64,000 nucleotides of DNA from Chloroflexota bacterium. Lineage in GTDB: Bacteria; Chloroflexota; Anaerolineae; J102. The stretch spans positions 62,001 through 126,000 of the forward strand of contig JAKOVD010000032.1 in NCBI GenBank assembly GCA_029782215.1, written 5' to 3'. The notes beneath the pieces are model-generated. The model made no database searches and was not told the DNA's origin. It was given only the letters and a program-made list of their open reading frames with translations. Position 1 is the first letter of the stretch. Every line of letters starts with the position of its first letter. The translations under genes and the position numbers were made by a program. This document shows positions 1 through 6,243 of this stretch, piece by piece.

Positions 1-386
1 AGGTAAAAGAGGTCTTGGTCGACGGGATGGATAAACCGGCTCAACGGCTGCTGCAGCAGCGCCTTGCGCGGCGCGCCCAAGAGGAGGGTGGCGCGCGGGT
101 TGGCATCGACCAGCAGGCCCTGCTCGCTGAGAGCGACGTAGCCGACGGGCGCCAGGTCGTACAACGCCAGGTAGGCTGACTGCGCTTTTTCCAGCGCCAC
201 CTGCGCCCGGTGCAGCTCCTCGTTCTGGATCGCCAGCTCGATCTGGTGGATGCGCAGTTCATGGAACTGGTCCCTGATCTCCGCAGGCGAGAGCGCGGTG
301 AAGTCCGGCTCTCCCAGGTCGGCCGCCCGCGCCTCGGCCCACCGGCGTCGCGCAGCAGCCTGTTGGATTTCCGCCTCGGTAGGCAT
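1..386 (-). CDS. PAS-domain sensor protein, N-terminal part (runs off the window)
   Basis: Only the first 128 codons are inside the window; the gene continues beyond base 1. The translation begins MPTEAEIQQAAARRR and has a helical stretch with ELRIHQIELAIQNEELHRAQ, followed by the start of a PAS fold containing LYDLAPVGYVALSEQGLLV and NPRATLLLGA. This helix plus PAS arrangement is common in bacterial histidine kinases and hybrid sensors in which the PAS domain precedes the kinase. I infer a cytoplasmic signal-transduction protein; no catalytic domain is visible. The ATG at 386 is preceded by a GCAGGA-like ribosome site. It lies in the same direction as the aro genes but 430 bases beyond them, so it is probably not in that operon. 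Confidence 0.75.
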   Translation of the reverse strand, partial: MPTEAEIQQAAARRRWAEARAADLGEPDFTALSPAEIRDQFHELRIHQIELAIQNEELHRAQVALEKAQSAYLALYDLAPVGYVALSEQGLLVDANPRATLLLGAPRKALLQQPLSRFIHPVDQDLFY

Positions 387-424
387 AGGTGTCCTGCTCT
401 TAGGAGTACAGATCACGAACAGCC

Positions 425-445
425 CACCCTCACCGGCAGAGGGTG
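425..445. repeat. Short inverted repeat
   Basis: CACCCTC (425-431) and GAGGGTG (439-445) form a perfect 7-bp stem with a 7-base loop just upstream of the PAS gene. There is no U-tract on either strand, so it is not a clear intrinsic terminator; an operator or a short palindromic repeat is possible. Confidence 0.4.
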
Positions 446-686
446 AAGGCGAGACACCATGCCGCTGGGATTGACTGTGCCTGGTAGAAGTGAGCGAACA
501 AGGACGTCTGGGGGGACCGGCAAGGGGACTGGAGAGCCGGGGCGAGCGGCGTCAGAAGCCCCGCGGACTATTGTATGCGATTCCACACTGCAACGCTATA
601 TGCCAAGTGGCGTAGATTCCACTGCCCCAGAGCCAAAAGCGCACTCCTGGCGACACTCACCCCGCCGTCCGCCGCCGGACGCCTGC

Positions 687-809
687 TCAGGGCGCGCCGA
701 ACGTCACTTCCGGGTAGTCAGGTGAAGGGCCGTCCAGCAGCGGCTCGGCGGCGCCGCGCAGGCGCTGGTCGAAGAAGGCGGCCACATAGGTCGTGGCGAT
801 CTGGAGCCC
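687..809 (-). pseudogene. Possible remnant of an alpha/beta-hydrolase C-terminus
   Basis: About 40 in-frame codons end at a TGA (687-689) and read GLQIATTYVAAFFDQRLRG ... LLDGPSPDYPEVTF. From memory this resembles the C-terminal tail of dienelactone-hydrolase/PAF-acetylhydrolase-like alpha/beta hydrolases (AFFDxxLRG then LLDGPSxDYPEV). No catalytic Ser, Asp or His region is present, because upstream the frame runs directly into the 3' end of aroKB, 7 bases away. I read it as debris left when a hydrolase gene was truncated next to aroKB. The family assignment is inference. Confidence 0.4.
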
Positions 810-816
810 CCGGCGC

Positions 817-2409
817 TCAGACCAGCATGTGCGCCAGCGCCGCCAACACCTGCTCGGTGCTGACGTCGTCGTGCAGGGCCACGCGCCCGATCGCGTGCGG
901 CAGCACAAAACGCAGCCGCCCGGCCTGCCGCTTCTTGTCCGTGGACATTGCGTCGAGGACGGCCCCTGCCTCCTGCCCGCTCAGGCTCACCGGCAGACCC
1001 AGCCGGGCGATGACGGCAGTGATGCGTGCGGGCAGCTCAGGTGCGCAGTCGCCGCGCAGGGCAGCCAGGTGCGCCGCCGCGACCGTTCCCAGGGCCACCG
1101 CCTGGCCGTGAGGCACGGCGTAGCCGCTGACCTGCTCAAAGGCATGGGCGAAGGTGTGCCCGAGGTTTAGAAAGGCGCGTTCACCCCGCTCATAGGGGTC
1201 CCGCTGCACGATGGCGACCTTGACGCGCAGCGCCCGCGCCAGCAGCGACTCCAACGCCTCCAGCCCCGATCCCTCCAACTCGGCGAAGAGCTGCGGGTCG
1301 CCGATGATGCCGTGCTTGACGACTTCCGCCAGGCCGCTGCGGAACTCGACCGCAGGTAGGCTGGCCAAGACCTCCGGGTCGATGACCACCAGGCGCGGCT
1401 GCTTGAAGGCGCCCACCAGGTTTTTGCCCTGGGGCAGGTCCACGCCGACCTTGCCCCCCACGGAGGCATCGACCATGGCCAGCAGCGAGGTCGGCGCCTG
1501 CACAAAGGCCACACCGCGCAGGTAGGTGGCGGCGGCAAAACCGGCCATGTCGCCGGTGACGCCGCCGCCCAGAGCGAGCACCACGCCCTGCCGGTCCATG
1601 CCCGCCGCCACCAGGGCGGTGTAAATGCCGGCCACGGTATCGAGGTTCTTGTGCGCCTCGCCGCTGGGAAGGGAGATCACGACCGCGCCCTGGCCCGCTT
1701 CCGCCAGCGCCCGCTGCACGGACTTGGCCCAGGATGCCAGGTGCTCGTCGCTGACAATGGCGACCGTTCCCCCCAGGCGCCGGTCGGCCAGCAGCGCCGG
1801 CAGCTCAGCCAGGAGACCCCGCCCGATCAACACGTCATAGCCGCCGCCGTCCGGCGTCGCCACGGGCAGCCGCAGGGCGCCGCCCCTCCAGCGGGCAGCG
1901 AGATCGATGATGGCGTCCGCCACCTCAGTCACGCTGCGGCCGGTGGTGTCGACGGTGTGCGGGATCTCGGCGTAGGCAGCGGCCCGGCTCTCCATCAGCT
2001 CCCTGATCCGCTGGCGGGCGTCCTCCCCGGCAAGCAAAGGGCGGCTGCGATCGCCGCCGACCCTCTCTGTGATGGCTTCCACGCTGGCGCTGAGGCAAAT
2101 GGCCAGGGACGTGCGCAGCATCAACTCCCGGTTGGCGGTGTCCACGAGGGCGCCGCCGCCGGTGGCGATCACCAGGTCGTGCTGGCGGGCAAGGTCGTGC
2201 AGGACCTCGCGCTCAAGCTGGCGGAAATAAGGCTCCCCACGGCTGGCGAAAATGCTGGCGATGTCCATTCCCGCTCTTTCCACCACCCGATCGTCCATAT
2301 CCACAAAAGCCCGCCCCAGCCGCTGCGCCACCTCGCGACCGGCGACCGTCTTCCCCGTCCCCATGAAACCCGTAAGGACAATGTTCCTCGGGAACTGCTG
2401 CTCAGACAA
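817..2409 (-). CDS. aroKB: Bifunctional shikimate kinase / 3-dehydroquinate synthase
   Basis: A 530-residue fusion covering two non-consecutive shikimate-pathway steps. Residues 1-173 are shikimate kinase: P-loop GFMGTGKT (14-21), DMDD (37-40), shikimate-binding GGG (84-86) and lid RPLL (123-126). Residues 177-530 are 3-dehydroquinate synthase: NAD-binding GGGVTGDMAGF (281-291) and likely metal ligands E362, H418 (LGHTFAHA) and H434 (VPHGQA). Each half is of normal family length, so both activities are expected; the protein is cytoplasmic. The start is TTG at 2409, supported by an AGAGGTG ribosome site; there is no in-frame ATG that keeps the kinase N-terminus. It is the last gene of the aroA-aroE-aroC-aroKB series, separated from aroC by an octamer repeat block. 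Confidence 0.95.
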   Translation of the reverse strand: MSEQQFPRNIVLTGFMGTGKTVAGREVAQRLGRAFVDMDDRVVERAGMDIASIFASRGEPYFRQLEREVLHDLARQHDLVIATGGGALVDTANRELMLRTSLAICLSASVEAITERVGGDRSRPLLAGEDARQRIRELMESRAAAYAEIPHTVDTTGRSVTEVADAIIDLAARWRGGALRLPVATPDGGGYDVLIGRGLLAELPALLADRRLGGTVAIVSDEHLASWAKSVQRALAEAGQGAVVISLPSGEAHKNLDTVAGIYTALVAAGMDRQGVVLALGGGVTGDMAGFAAATYLRGVAFVQAPTSLLAMVDASVGGKVGVDLPQGKNLVGAFKQPRLVVIDPEVLASLPAVEFRSGLAEVVKHGIIGDPQLFAELEGSGLEALESLLARALRVKVAIVQRDPYERGERAFLNLGHTFAHAFEQVSGYAVPHGQAVALGTVAAAHLAALRGDCAPELPARITAVIARLGLPVSLSGQEAGAVLDAMSTDKKRQAGRLRFVLPHAIGRVALHDDVSTEQVLAALAHMLV

Positions 2410-2425
2410 GGGACACCTCTTTCAA

Positions 2426-2465
2426 ACGCGTTAGAACGTGCGAACGTTCAAACGTTCTAGCGTTC
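2426..2465. repeat. Octamer tandem repeat in the aroC-aroKB spacer
   Basis: Five consecutive 8-base units (2426-2433, 2434-2441, 2442-2449, 2450-2457, 2458-2465) follow a GAACGTTN-type consensus: ACGCGTTA, GAACGTGC, GAACGTTC, AAACGTTC, TAGCGTTC on the plus strand. The block includes the last codons and stop of aroC. It is partly self-complementary (CGTTAGAACG 2429-2438 with CGTTCTAGCG 2453-2462), so the aroKB leader RNA could form a hairpin. Confidence 0.65.
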
Positions 2466-3647
2466 CAACGCATCATATCCCAACTGCCAGGGCTCGTTGT
2501 CCATCGGCAGGTCGTCGAGGTGCGCCCGGCGCAGATGGGCGAAGCGCGCCTGTTGTTCCGCCACGGCATCTCCCCCCAGCTTCTCCAGCAGCGCTTCGGC
2601 CAGCACGAAGGCCACCATGGCCTCGCCGATCACCACCGCCCTGGGGACGGCGTTGAAATCAGAACGCTCGTACGTGGTCACCTCCGGCTGACCCGTGGCC
2701 AGGTTGACCGAGCGCCGGGGGTTCAGGGTGGTGCTGATCGGCTTCATCGCCGCGCGCACGACCAGGGGCTCGCCGGTCGTGATGCCCCCTTCCAGCCCGC
2801 CGGAGCGGTTCGTGCGGCGGACCAGCCGGCCGTCCGCTTCCACGAAGATCTCGTCATGCACCTCGGTGCCAAAGCGGGCGGCATTGGCAAAAGCCTGGCC
2901 GATCTCCACGCCCTTGATGGCGTGGATGCCGCCGACGGCCGCCATCAGGCGGCTGCCCAGGCGGCGGTCCCAGTGCACGTGGCTGCCCAGACCAGGCGGC
3001 AGGCCCAGGGCCACCACCTCAAACACGCCGCCCAGGGTGTCCTTGGCCTGCATGCACTCCCAAACAAGTTGGCGCATGCGCTCCACCGCGGCCGGATCAG
3101 GGCAGCGCAGATCGTTTTCTTCAGCCTGCGCGAAGCGCTGTTCGTAGTCCAGGCTGTCGGGCAGGTCGGCGCCCACCGGACCAATGGCGGTGACGTAGCC
3201 CTGCACGCGGACGCCGAAAAGCTCCAGGTACTGCTTGCACAGCGAGCCCACGGCCACACGCGCCGCCGTCTCGCGGGCGCTGGCCCGTTCGAGCGCCAGC
3301 CGCAGCTCGCGGTAGCCATACTTCACGGCGCCGGTCAGGTCGGCGTGCCCCGGTCGCGGCGTCGTGATCGGCGTGATCCGCTTGTTCGCCCAACTCTTGT
3401 AGTCGCGGTTGGCGATCGTCAGGGCGATGGGCCCACCGGTGCTGTGGTCGTTCATGACGCCGGCCGTGATCGTGGCCGCGTCTCGCTCGATCTTCATGCG
3501 TCCGCCAGCGCCATAGGCCTGCTGGCGGCGTTCCAGGTCACGGGCGATGGCGTCGGGGTCAACCCGGATGCCTGCCGGCAGTCCTTCCAGGATGGCGGTC
3601 AGGGCCGGCCCGTGTGATTCACCAGCGGTCAGAAAGCGAAGGGGCAT
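2457..3647 (-). CDS. aroC: Chorismate synthase
   Basis: 396 residues, normal for the family. It converts EPSP to chorismate using reduced FMN, the last shikimate-pathway step, in the cytoplasm. Family signatures are visible: TAGESHG near the N-terminus, RASARETAARVAVG in the central region, and RTNRSGGLEGGI in the C-terminal half. I chose the ATG at 3647 (MPLRFLTAGESHG) because family members begin there. An open frame continues upstream to 3950, but that part is translated repeat sequence and the antisense-free overlap with aroE, not conserved protein. There is no obvious Shine-Dalgarno sequence; the start codon is directly preceded by the CCCC end of the composite repeat at 3656-3766. Confidence 0.95.
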   Translation of the reverse strand: MPLRFLTAGESHGPALTAILEGLPAGIRVDPDAIARDLERRQQAYGAGGRMKIERDAATITAGVMNDHSTGGPIALTIANRDYKSWANKRITPITTPRPGHADLTGAVKYGYRELRLALERASARETAARVAVGSLCKQYLELFGVRVQGYVTAIGPVGADLPDSLDYEQRFAQAEENDLRCPDPAAVERMRQLVWECMQAKDTLGGVFEVVALGLPPGLGSHVHWDRRLGSRLMAAVGGIHAIKGVEIGQAFANAARFGTEVHDEIFVEADGRLVRRTNRSGGLEGGITTGEPLVVRAAMKPISTTLNPRRSVNLATGQPEVTTYERSDFNAVPRAVVIGEAMVAFVLAEALLEKLGGDAVAEQQARFAHLRRAHLDDLPMDNEPWQLGYDALER

Positions 3648-3655
3648 GGGGAGAA

Positions 3656-3766
3656 TGACGGATTGGGGATTGCGGATGGCGGATTGCAGGCTGAGTACTG
3701 CGTGACGCGTACTGCGTAATGCTCTCGGGCGCCGTTCTCCGTCCTCGGTCCTCGGTCCTCCGACCT
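3656..3766 (-). repeat. Composite three-block repeat between aroE and aroC
   Basis: Read in the direction of transcription, the spacer consists of a GGACCGAGGACGGAGAAC-type block (3732-3766), a TTACGCAGTACGCGTCACGC-type block (3695-3722) and a CAATCCGC-type block (3658-3690), then CCCC and the aroC ATG. The same three blocks in the same order and orientation precede the thioesterase gene at 20131. The element remains open in the aroC frame and would encode QSAIRNPQS. It reaches the aroE stop codon on the other side. Confidence 0.75.
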
Positions 3767-4665
3767 CAGACGGACAGCGAGCGGAGGAGGGCTTCGCGCA
3801 TGGGGGACAGGGGCGCCGGCTGGCCGGTCCAGAGCTCCCAAGCCAGGGCGCCCTGGTGCAGGAGCATGCCGAAACCATTGAAGGCGCGGGCGCCGGATGC
3901 ACGAGCCTGGGCAAGAAACCGGGTCTGCGGCGGATTATACACCAGGTCATAGGCGACCTGATCAGGCCGGAAGGGCAGGTCCTCCGGCCAGGGTGAGGCG
4001 TCTACGTGCGGCGTCATGCCCAAGGGCGTGCAGTTGGCGACCAGGCCGGCGCCGTGGGCCGCAGCCGCCAGGTCCGTCCAGGGCCACGCCGCCAGGAGCG
4101 GAAAGGAAGGGGAATTGCGGATTGCGGATTGCGGATTGCGGAACGGGGAATCGGCGCCGAGGTGGGAAAGCAGGCTGGCGACGAGGGCTTCAGCCTGCTC
4201 GGGGCGGCGGGCGAGGACCGTCGTGGGGATGCCGTGCGCGGCCAGGGCGTAGGCCACGGCGCGCGCGGACCCGCCTGCGCCCAGGACCAGGGCTCCCTGG
4301 GCGGCCAGGGAGTCCAGGTCCAGCCCCTTTTCGACCAGGTCGGCCAGGAAGCCGGGAGCGTCGGTGTTGTCGCCGTAGAGGGCGCCGTCCGGCCGCACCA
4401 CCAGGGTGTTAACGGCGCCGATGGCAGTCGCCGCCGGGCTGCACTCGTCGACAAAAGCCATGACCGCCTGCTTGTGCGGGATGGTGACGTTGGCGCCGCT
4501 GAAGCCCAGGGCCGCCAGCCCCGCCACCGCCGCCGCCAGGCGCGCCGGCGGCGCCGCCAGGGGCACATAGGTGCCGTCGATACCTGCCGCGGCAAAGGCG
4601 GCGTTGTGCATGGCCGGGGAGCGGGAGTGGCCGACGGGCCAACCGAGGAGGCCAGTGAGGATCAT
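3766..4665 (-). CDS. aroE: Shikimate dehydrogenase
   Basis: 299 residues from the ATG at 4665 (MILTGLLGWPVGHSRSP). NADPH-dependent reduction of 3-dehydroshikimate to shikimate. Visible are the substrate-binding GHSRSP loop, the catalytic Lys and Asp region (NVTIPHK, K65; GDNTD, D102), the nucleotide-binding GAGGSARA (129-136), NCTPLGM and the C-terminal GxxMLxxQ-like GFGMLLHQGA. An upstream ATG at 4701 would add 12 non-conserved residues; a GAGGAC sequence lies about 12 bases before 4665. Residues about 173-188 (SPFRNPQSAIRNSPSF) are encoded by an inserted heptamer repeat and have no counterpart in the family; they fall in a loop before the WTDLAAAAHGA segment, so the fold should tolerate them. 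Confidence 0.93.
   Translation of the reverse strand: MILTGLLGWPVGHSRSPAMHNAAFAAAGIDGTYVPLAAPPARLAAAVAGLAALGFSGANVTIPHKQAVMAFVDECSPAATAIGAVNTLVVRPDGALYGDNTDAPGFLADLVEKGLDLDSLAAQGALVLGAGGSARAVAYALAAHGIPTTVLARRPEQAEALVASLLSHLGADSPFRNPQSAIRNSPSFPLLAAWPWTDLAAAAHGAGLVANCTPLGMTPHVDASPWPEDLPFRPDQVAYDLVYNPPQTRFLAQARASGARAFNGFGMLLHQGALAWELWTGQPAPLSPMREALLRSLSV
4111..4143. repeat. Heptamer repeat inside aroE (4 perfect copies of ATTGCGG)
   Basis: Plus-strand units lie at 4114-4120, 4121-4127, 4128-4134 and 4135-4141. On the coding strand it reads as CAATCCG repeats ending in GCAATTCCCC, identical in style to the third block of the composite element found before aroC (3658-3690) and before the thioesterase (20088-20130). 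Gain or loss of one unit would shift the aroE frame, because 7 is not a multiple of 3. Confidence 0.8.
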
Positions 4666-4726
4666 ATGCCGGTGCGAGTCCTCAATGTTGCCACGCAGCA
4701 AGGACGCGCCAGGAGTCGCCCCGGTT

Positions 4727-4757
4727 TGTCATGCTGAACGAAGTGAAACATCTCACG
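4727..4757 (+). repeat. Dispersed TGTCATGCTGAACG-type element in the aroA-aroE spacer
   Basis: Bases 4727-4757 start TGTCATGCTGAACGAAGTGA and continue to CATCTCACG. On the plus strand it would encode MLNEVKHLT. Very similar short sequences recur between genes in many unrelated bacterial genomes, from memory; only one copy is seen in this window. Function unknown. Confidence 0.5.
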
Positions 4758-4775
4758 TGGAAGCTTGGCCCCGCC

Positions 4776-6074
4776 TCATTCGATCCGTGCTCCCAGACTT
4801 ACCAGCAGCTCCCAAAACCCGGGGAAGGAGTCGGAGACACAGGCCGTATCCTCGATGGCGGTGGCGCCGTCCGCGATCAGACCGGCCACGGCCAGCGCCA
4901 TTGCCAGGCGGTGGTCGCCGTGCGAGTGCACGCGGGCGCCGTGCAGCGGCGTCGGCCCGTTGACCACAAAGCCGTCTGGCCGCGCCTGGATGTCGGCGCC
5001 CAGCTTGCGCAGCTCTTCCACCGTGGTGGCGATGCGATCGGTCTCCTTGACGCGCAGCTCGGCGGCATCGCGGACGACGGTGCGACCGGCCGCCTGAGTG
5101 GCTACCACTGCAAACACGGGCAGTTCGTCGATCAGGGTGGGAATGGCGTCGCCGCCCAGGGTGATGCCGTGCAGGGAGGAGGGCCGGGCGTGTAGATCAC
5201 CGGTAGACTCGCCGCCCGTCTCACCCCAGTTGCTCAACGTGACGTCTGCGCCCATCTCCACAAGGGCGTCCAGCAGGCCGCGCCGTGTGGGGTTGACGCC
5301 AACCCCCCGGATGCGCACGTCGCTGTCCGCGACGCACACGCCTGCCGCGAGCAGAAAGGCCGCGGAGGAGAAGTCCCCTGGCACCGTCATGTCCAGTGGT
5401 CGGAGGGGCGCCGACGGGTGTTCAGCCGTCAGCGTGTTGCCGCGCCGTGTGACCGGCGCTCCCATCGCCGCCAGCATCCTTTCCGTGTGGTCACGGCCGG
5501 GTCCTGGCTCACGCACGATGGTCAGGCCGTCGGCGTAAAACCCGGCCAGCAGCACACAGGACTTCACCTGGGCGCTGGCCACCGGCATGCTGTAGTCGAC
5601 GGCGTGCAGGCGTTTGCCGCGGATCGACAGGGGAAGCAGGCGACCGCCCTGGCGACCGGCAATGTCGGCCCCCATCAGGCGCAAAGGCTCGACCACACGC
5701 GCCATGGGCCGCTTGCGCAGTTGGGTGCTGCCCACCAGGATGCTGTGAAATTCCTGGCCGGCCAGCAATCCCGCCACCAGGCGGGTGGTCGTGCCGCTGT
5801 TGACACAGTCCAGCGCCACTTCCGGTTCCAGCAGGCCCTCCAGGCCCCGGCCATGGATGATCCATTCCTGCGACGAGGGCGTTTCCACCTGGACGCCCAG
5901 GCTGCGCACCACGCCGAGTGTCGCCCGGCAATCCCCCCCATCCAGGTAGTTCCGCACCCGGCTCGTCCCTTCGGCAATCGCCCCGAACAGCAGCGCACGA
6001 TGGGTGATCGATTTGTCTGCGGGCACGCGTGTCGTGCCCCGCAAAGGGCCGGCGGTGAGGATCACGCTTGACAT
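4776..6074 (-). CDS. aroA: 5-enolpyruvylshikimate-3-phosphate synthase
   Basis: 432 residues from the ATG at 6074 (MSSVILTAGPLRGTTRVP). It transfers enolpyruvyl from PEP to shikimate-3-phosphate. Family signatures: VPADKSITHRALLFGA near the N-terminus, LDCVNSGTTTRLVAG, RKRPMARV, SAQVKS, VPGDFSSAAFLLAA, LIDELPVFAV, LRVKETDRI and the C-terminal HGDHRLAMALAVAG. The motif NSGTTTRL, with Thr where the glyphosate-sensitive enzymes have GNAGTAMRP, points to the class II (glyphosate-tolerant) type; that is inference. The frame remains open to 6152, but those residues are not conserved. First gene of the aro series, divergent from the binding-protein gene. Confidence 0.95.
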   Translation of the reverse strand: MSSVILTAGPLRGTTRVPADKSITHRALLFGAIAEGTSRVRNYLDGGDCRATLGVVRSLGVQVETPSSQEWIIHGRGLEGLLEPEVALDCVNSGTTTRLVAGLLAGQEFHSILVGSTQLRKRPMARVVEPLRLMGADIAGRQGGRLLPLSIRGKRLHAVDYSMPVASAQVKSCVLLAGFYADGLTIVREPGPGRDHTERMLAAMGAPVTRRGNTLTAEHPSAPLRPLDMTVPGDFSSAAFLLAAGVCVADSDVRIRGVGVNPTRRGLLDALVEMGADVTLSNWGETGGESTGDLHARPSSLHGITLGGDAIPTLIDELPVFAVVATQAAGRTVVRDAAELRVKETDRIATTVEELRKLGADIQARPDGFVVNGPTPLHGARVHSHGDHRLAMALAVAGLIADGATAIEDTACVSDSFPGFWELLVSLGARIE

Positions 6075-6188
6075 GGGAATCCGAGCCAGGGAACCGTGGG
6101 GTCGAGATGGAACGTCCAGCGCCGCCCGTACGGCGGCAGCCAAGGATAGCATTTCCGGCCCGTATTGGTCTAGTCATTCGCCATGCCG

Positions 6189-6209
6189 GAACCGGAAAAC
6201 CTCCGGTTC
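6189..6209. repeat. Perfect 8-bp inverted repeat upstream of the binding-protein promoter
   Basis: GAACCGGA (6189-6196) and TCCGGTTC (6202-6209) flank a 5-base centre. The right arm ends at the expected -35 position of the TATAAT at 6232-6237, so it could be an operator for a dimeric regulator. Another 6-bp repeat (GCCGCC 6121-6126 with GGCGGC 6132-6137) lies further upstream in the same divergent region. Confidence 0.4.
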
Positions 6210-6231
6210 TGCGTTTCTGGCTGCCAACAGG

Positions 6232-6237
6232 TATAAT
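6232..6237 (+). promoter_or_regulatory. -10 element (TATAAT) giving a leaderless transcript
   Basis: A consensus TATAAT ends six bases before the ATG at 6244, so transcription would start on or next to the start codon. No good -35 hexamer is seen at 16-18 bases. Confidence 0.6.
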
Positions 6238-6243
6238 CCGGAC

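Larger units (their letters stand above)
387..816. other. Intergenic stretch between aroKB and the PAS gene
   Basis: No intact gene is visible on either strand. It holds a 7-bp perfect inverted repeat (425-445) and decayed coding sequence at 687-809. A possible minus-strand -10 (TACAAT, bases 570-575) could serve the PAS gene but has no convincing -35 partner. Two direct copies of GATTCCAC occur near 581 and 614. The rest shows nothing recognisable. Confidence 0.5.

Noticed and set aside
425-445. Intrinsic terminator for transcription into the PAS gene region
   Set aside because: The 7-bp stem has no U-tract on either strand; kept only as an inverted repeat.
3648-3950. N-terminal extension of chorismate synthase (about 100 residues)
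   Set aside because: The frame stays open only because the composite repeat and the opposite part of aroE lack stops; family members begin at MPLRFLTAGESHG (3647).
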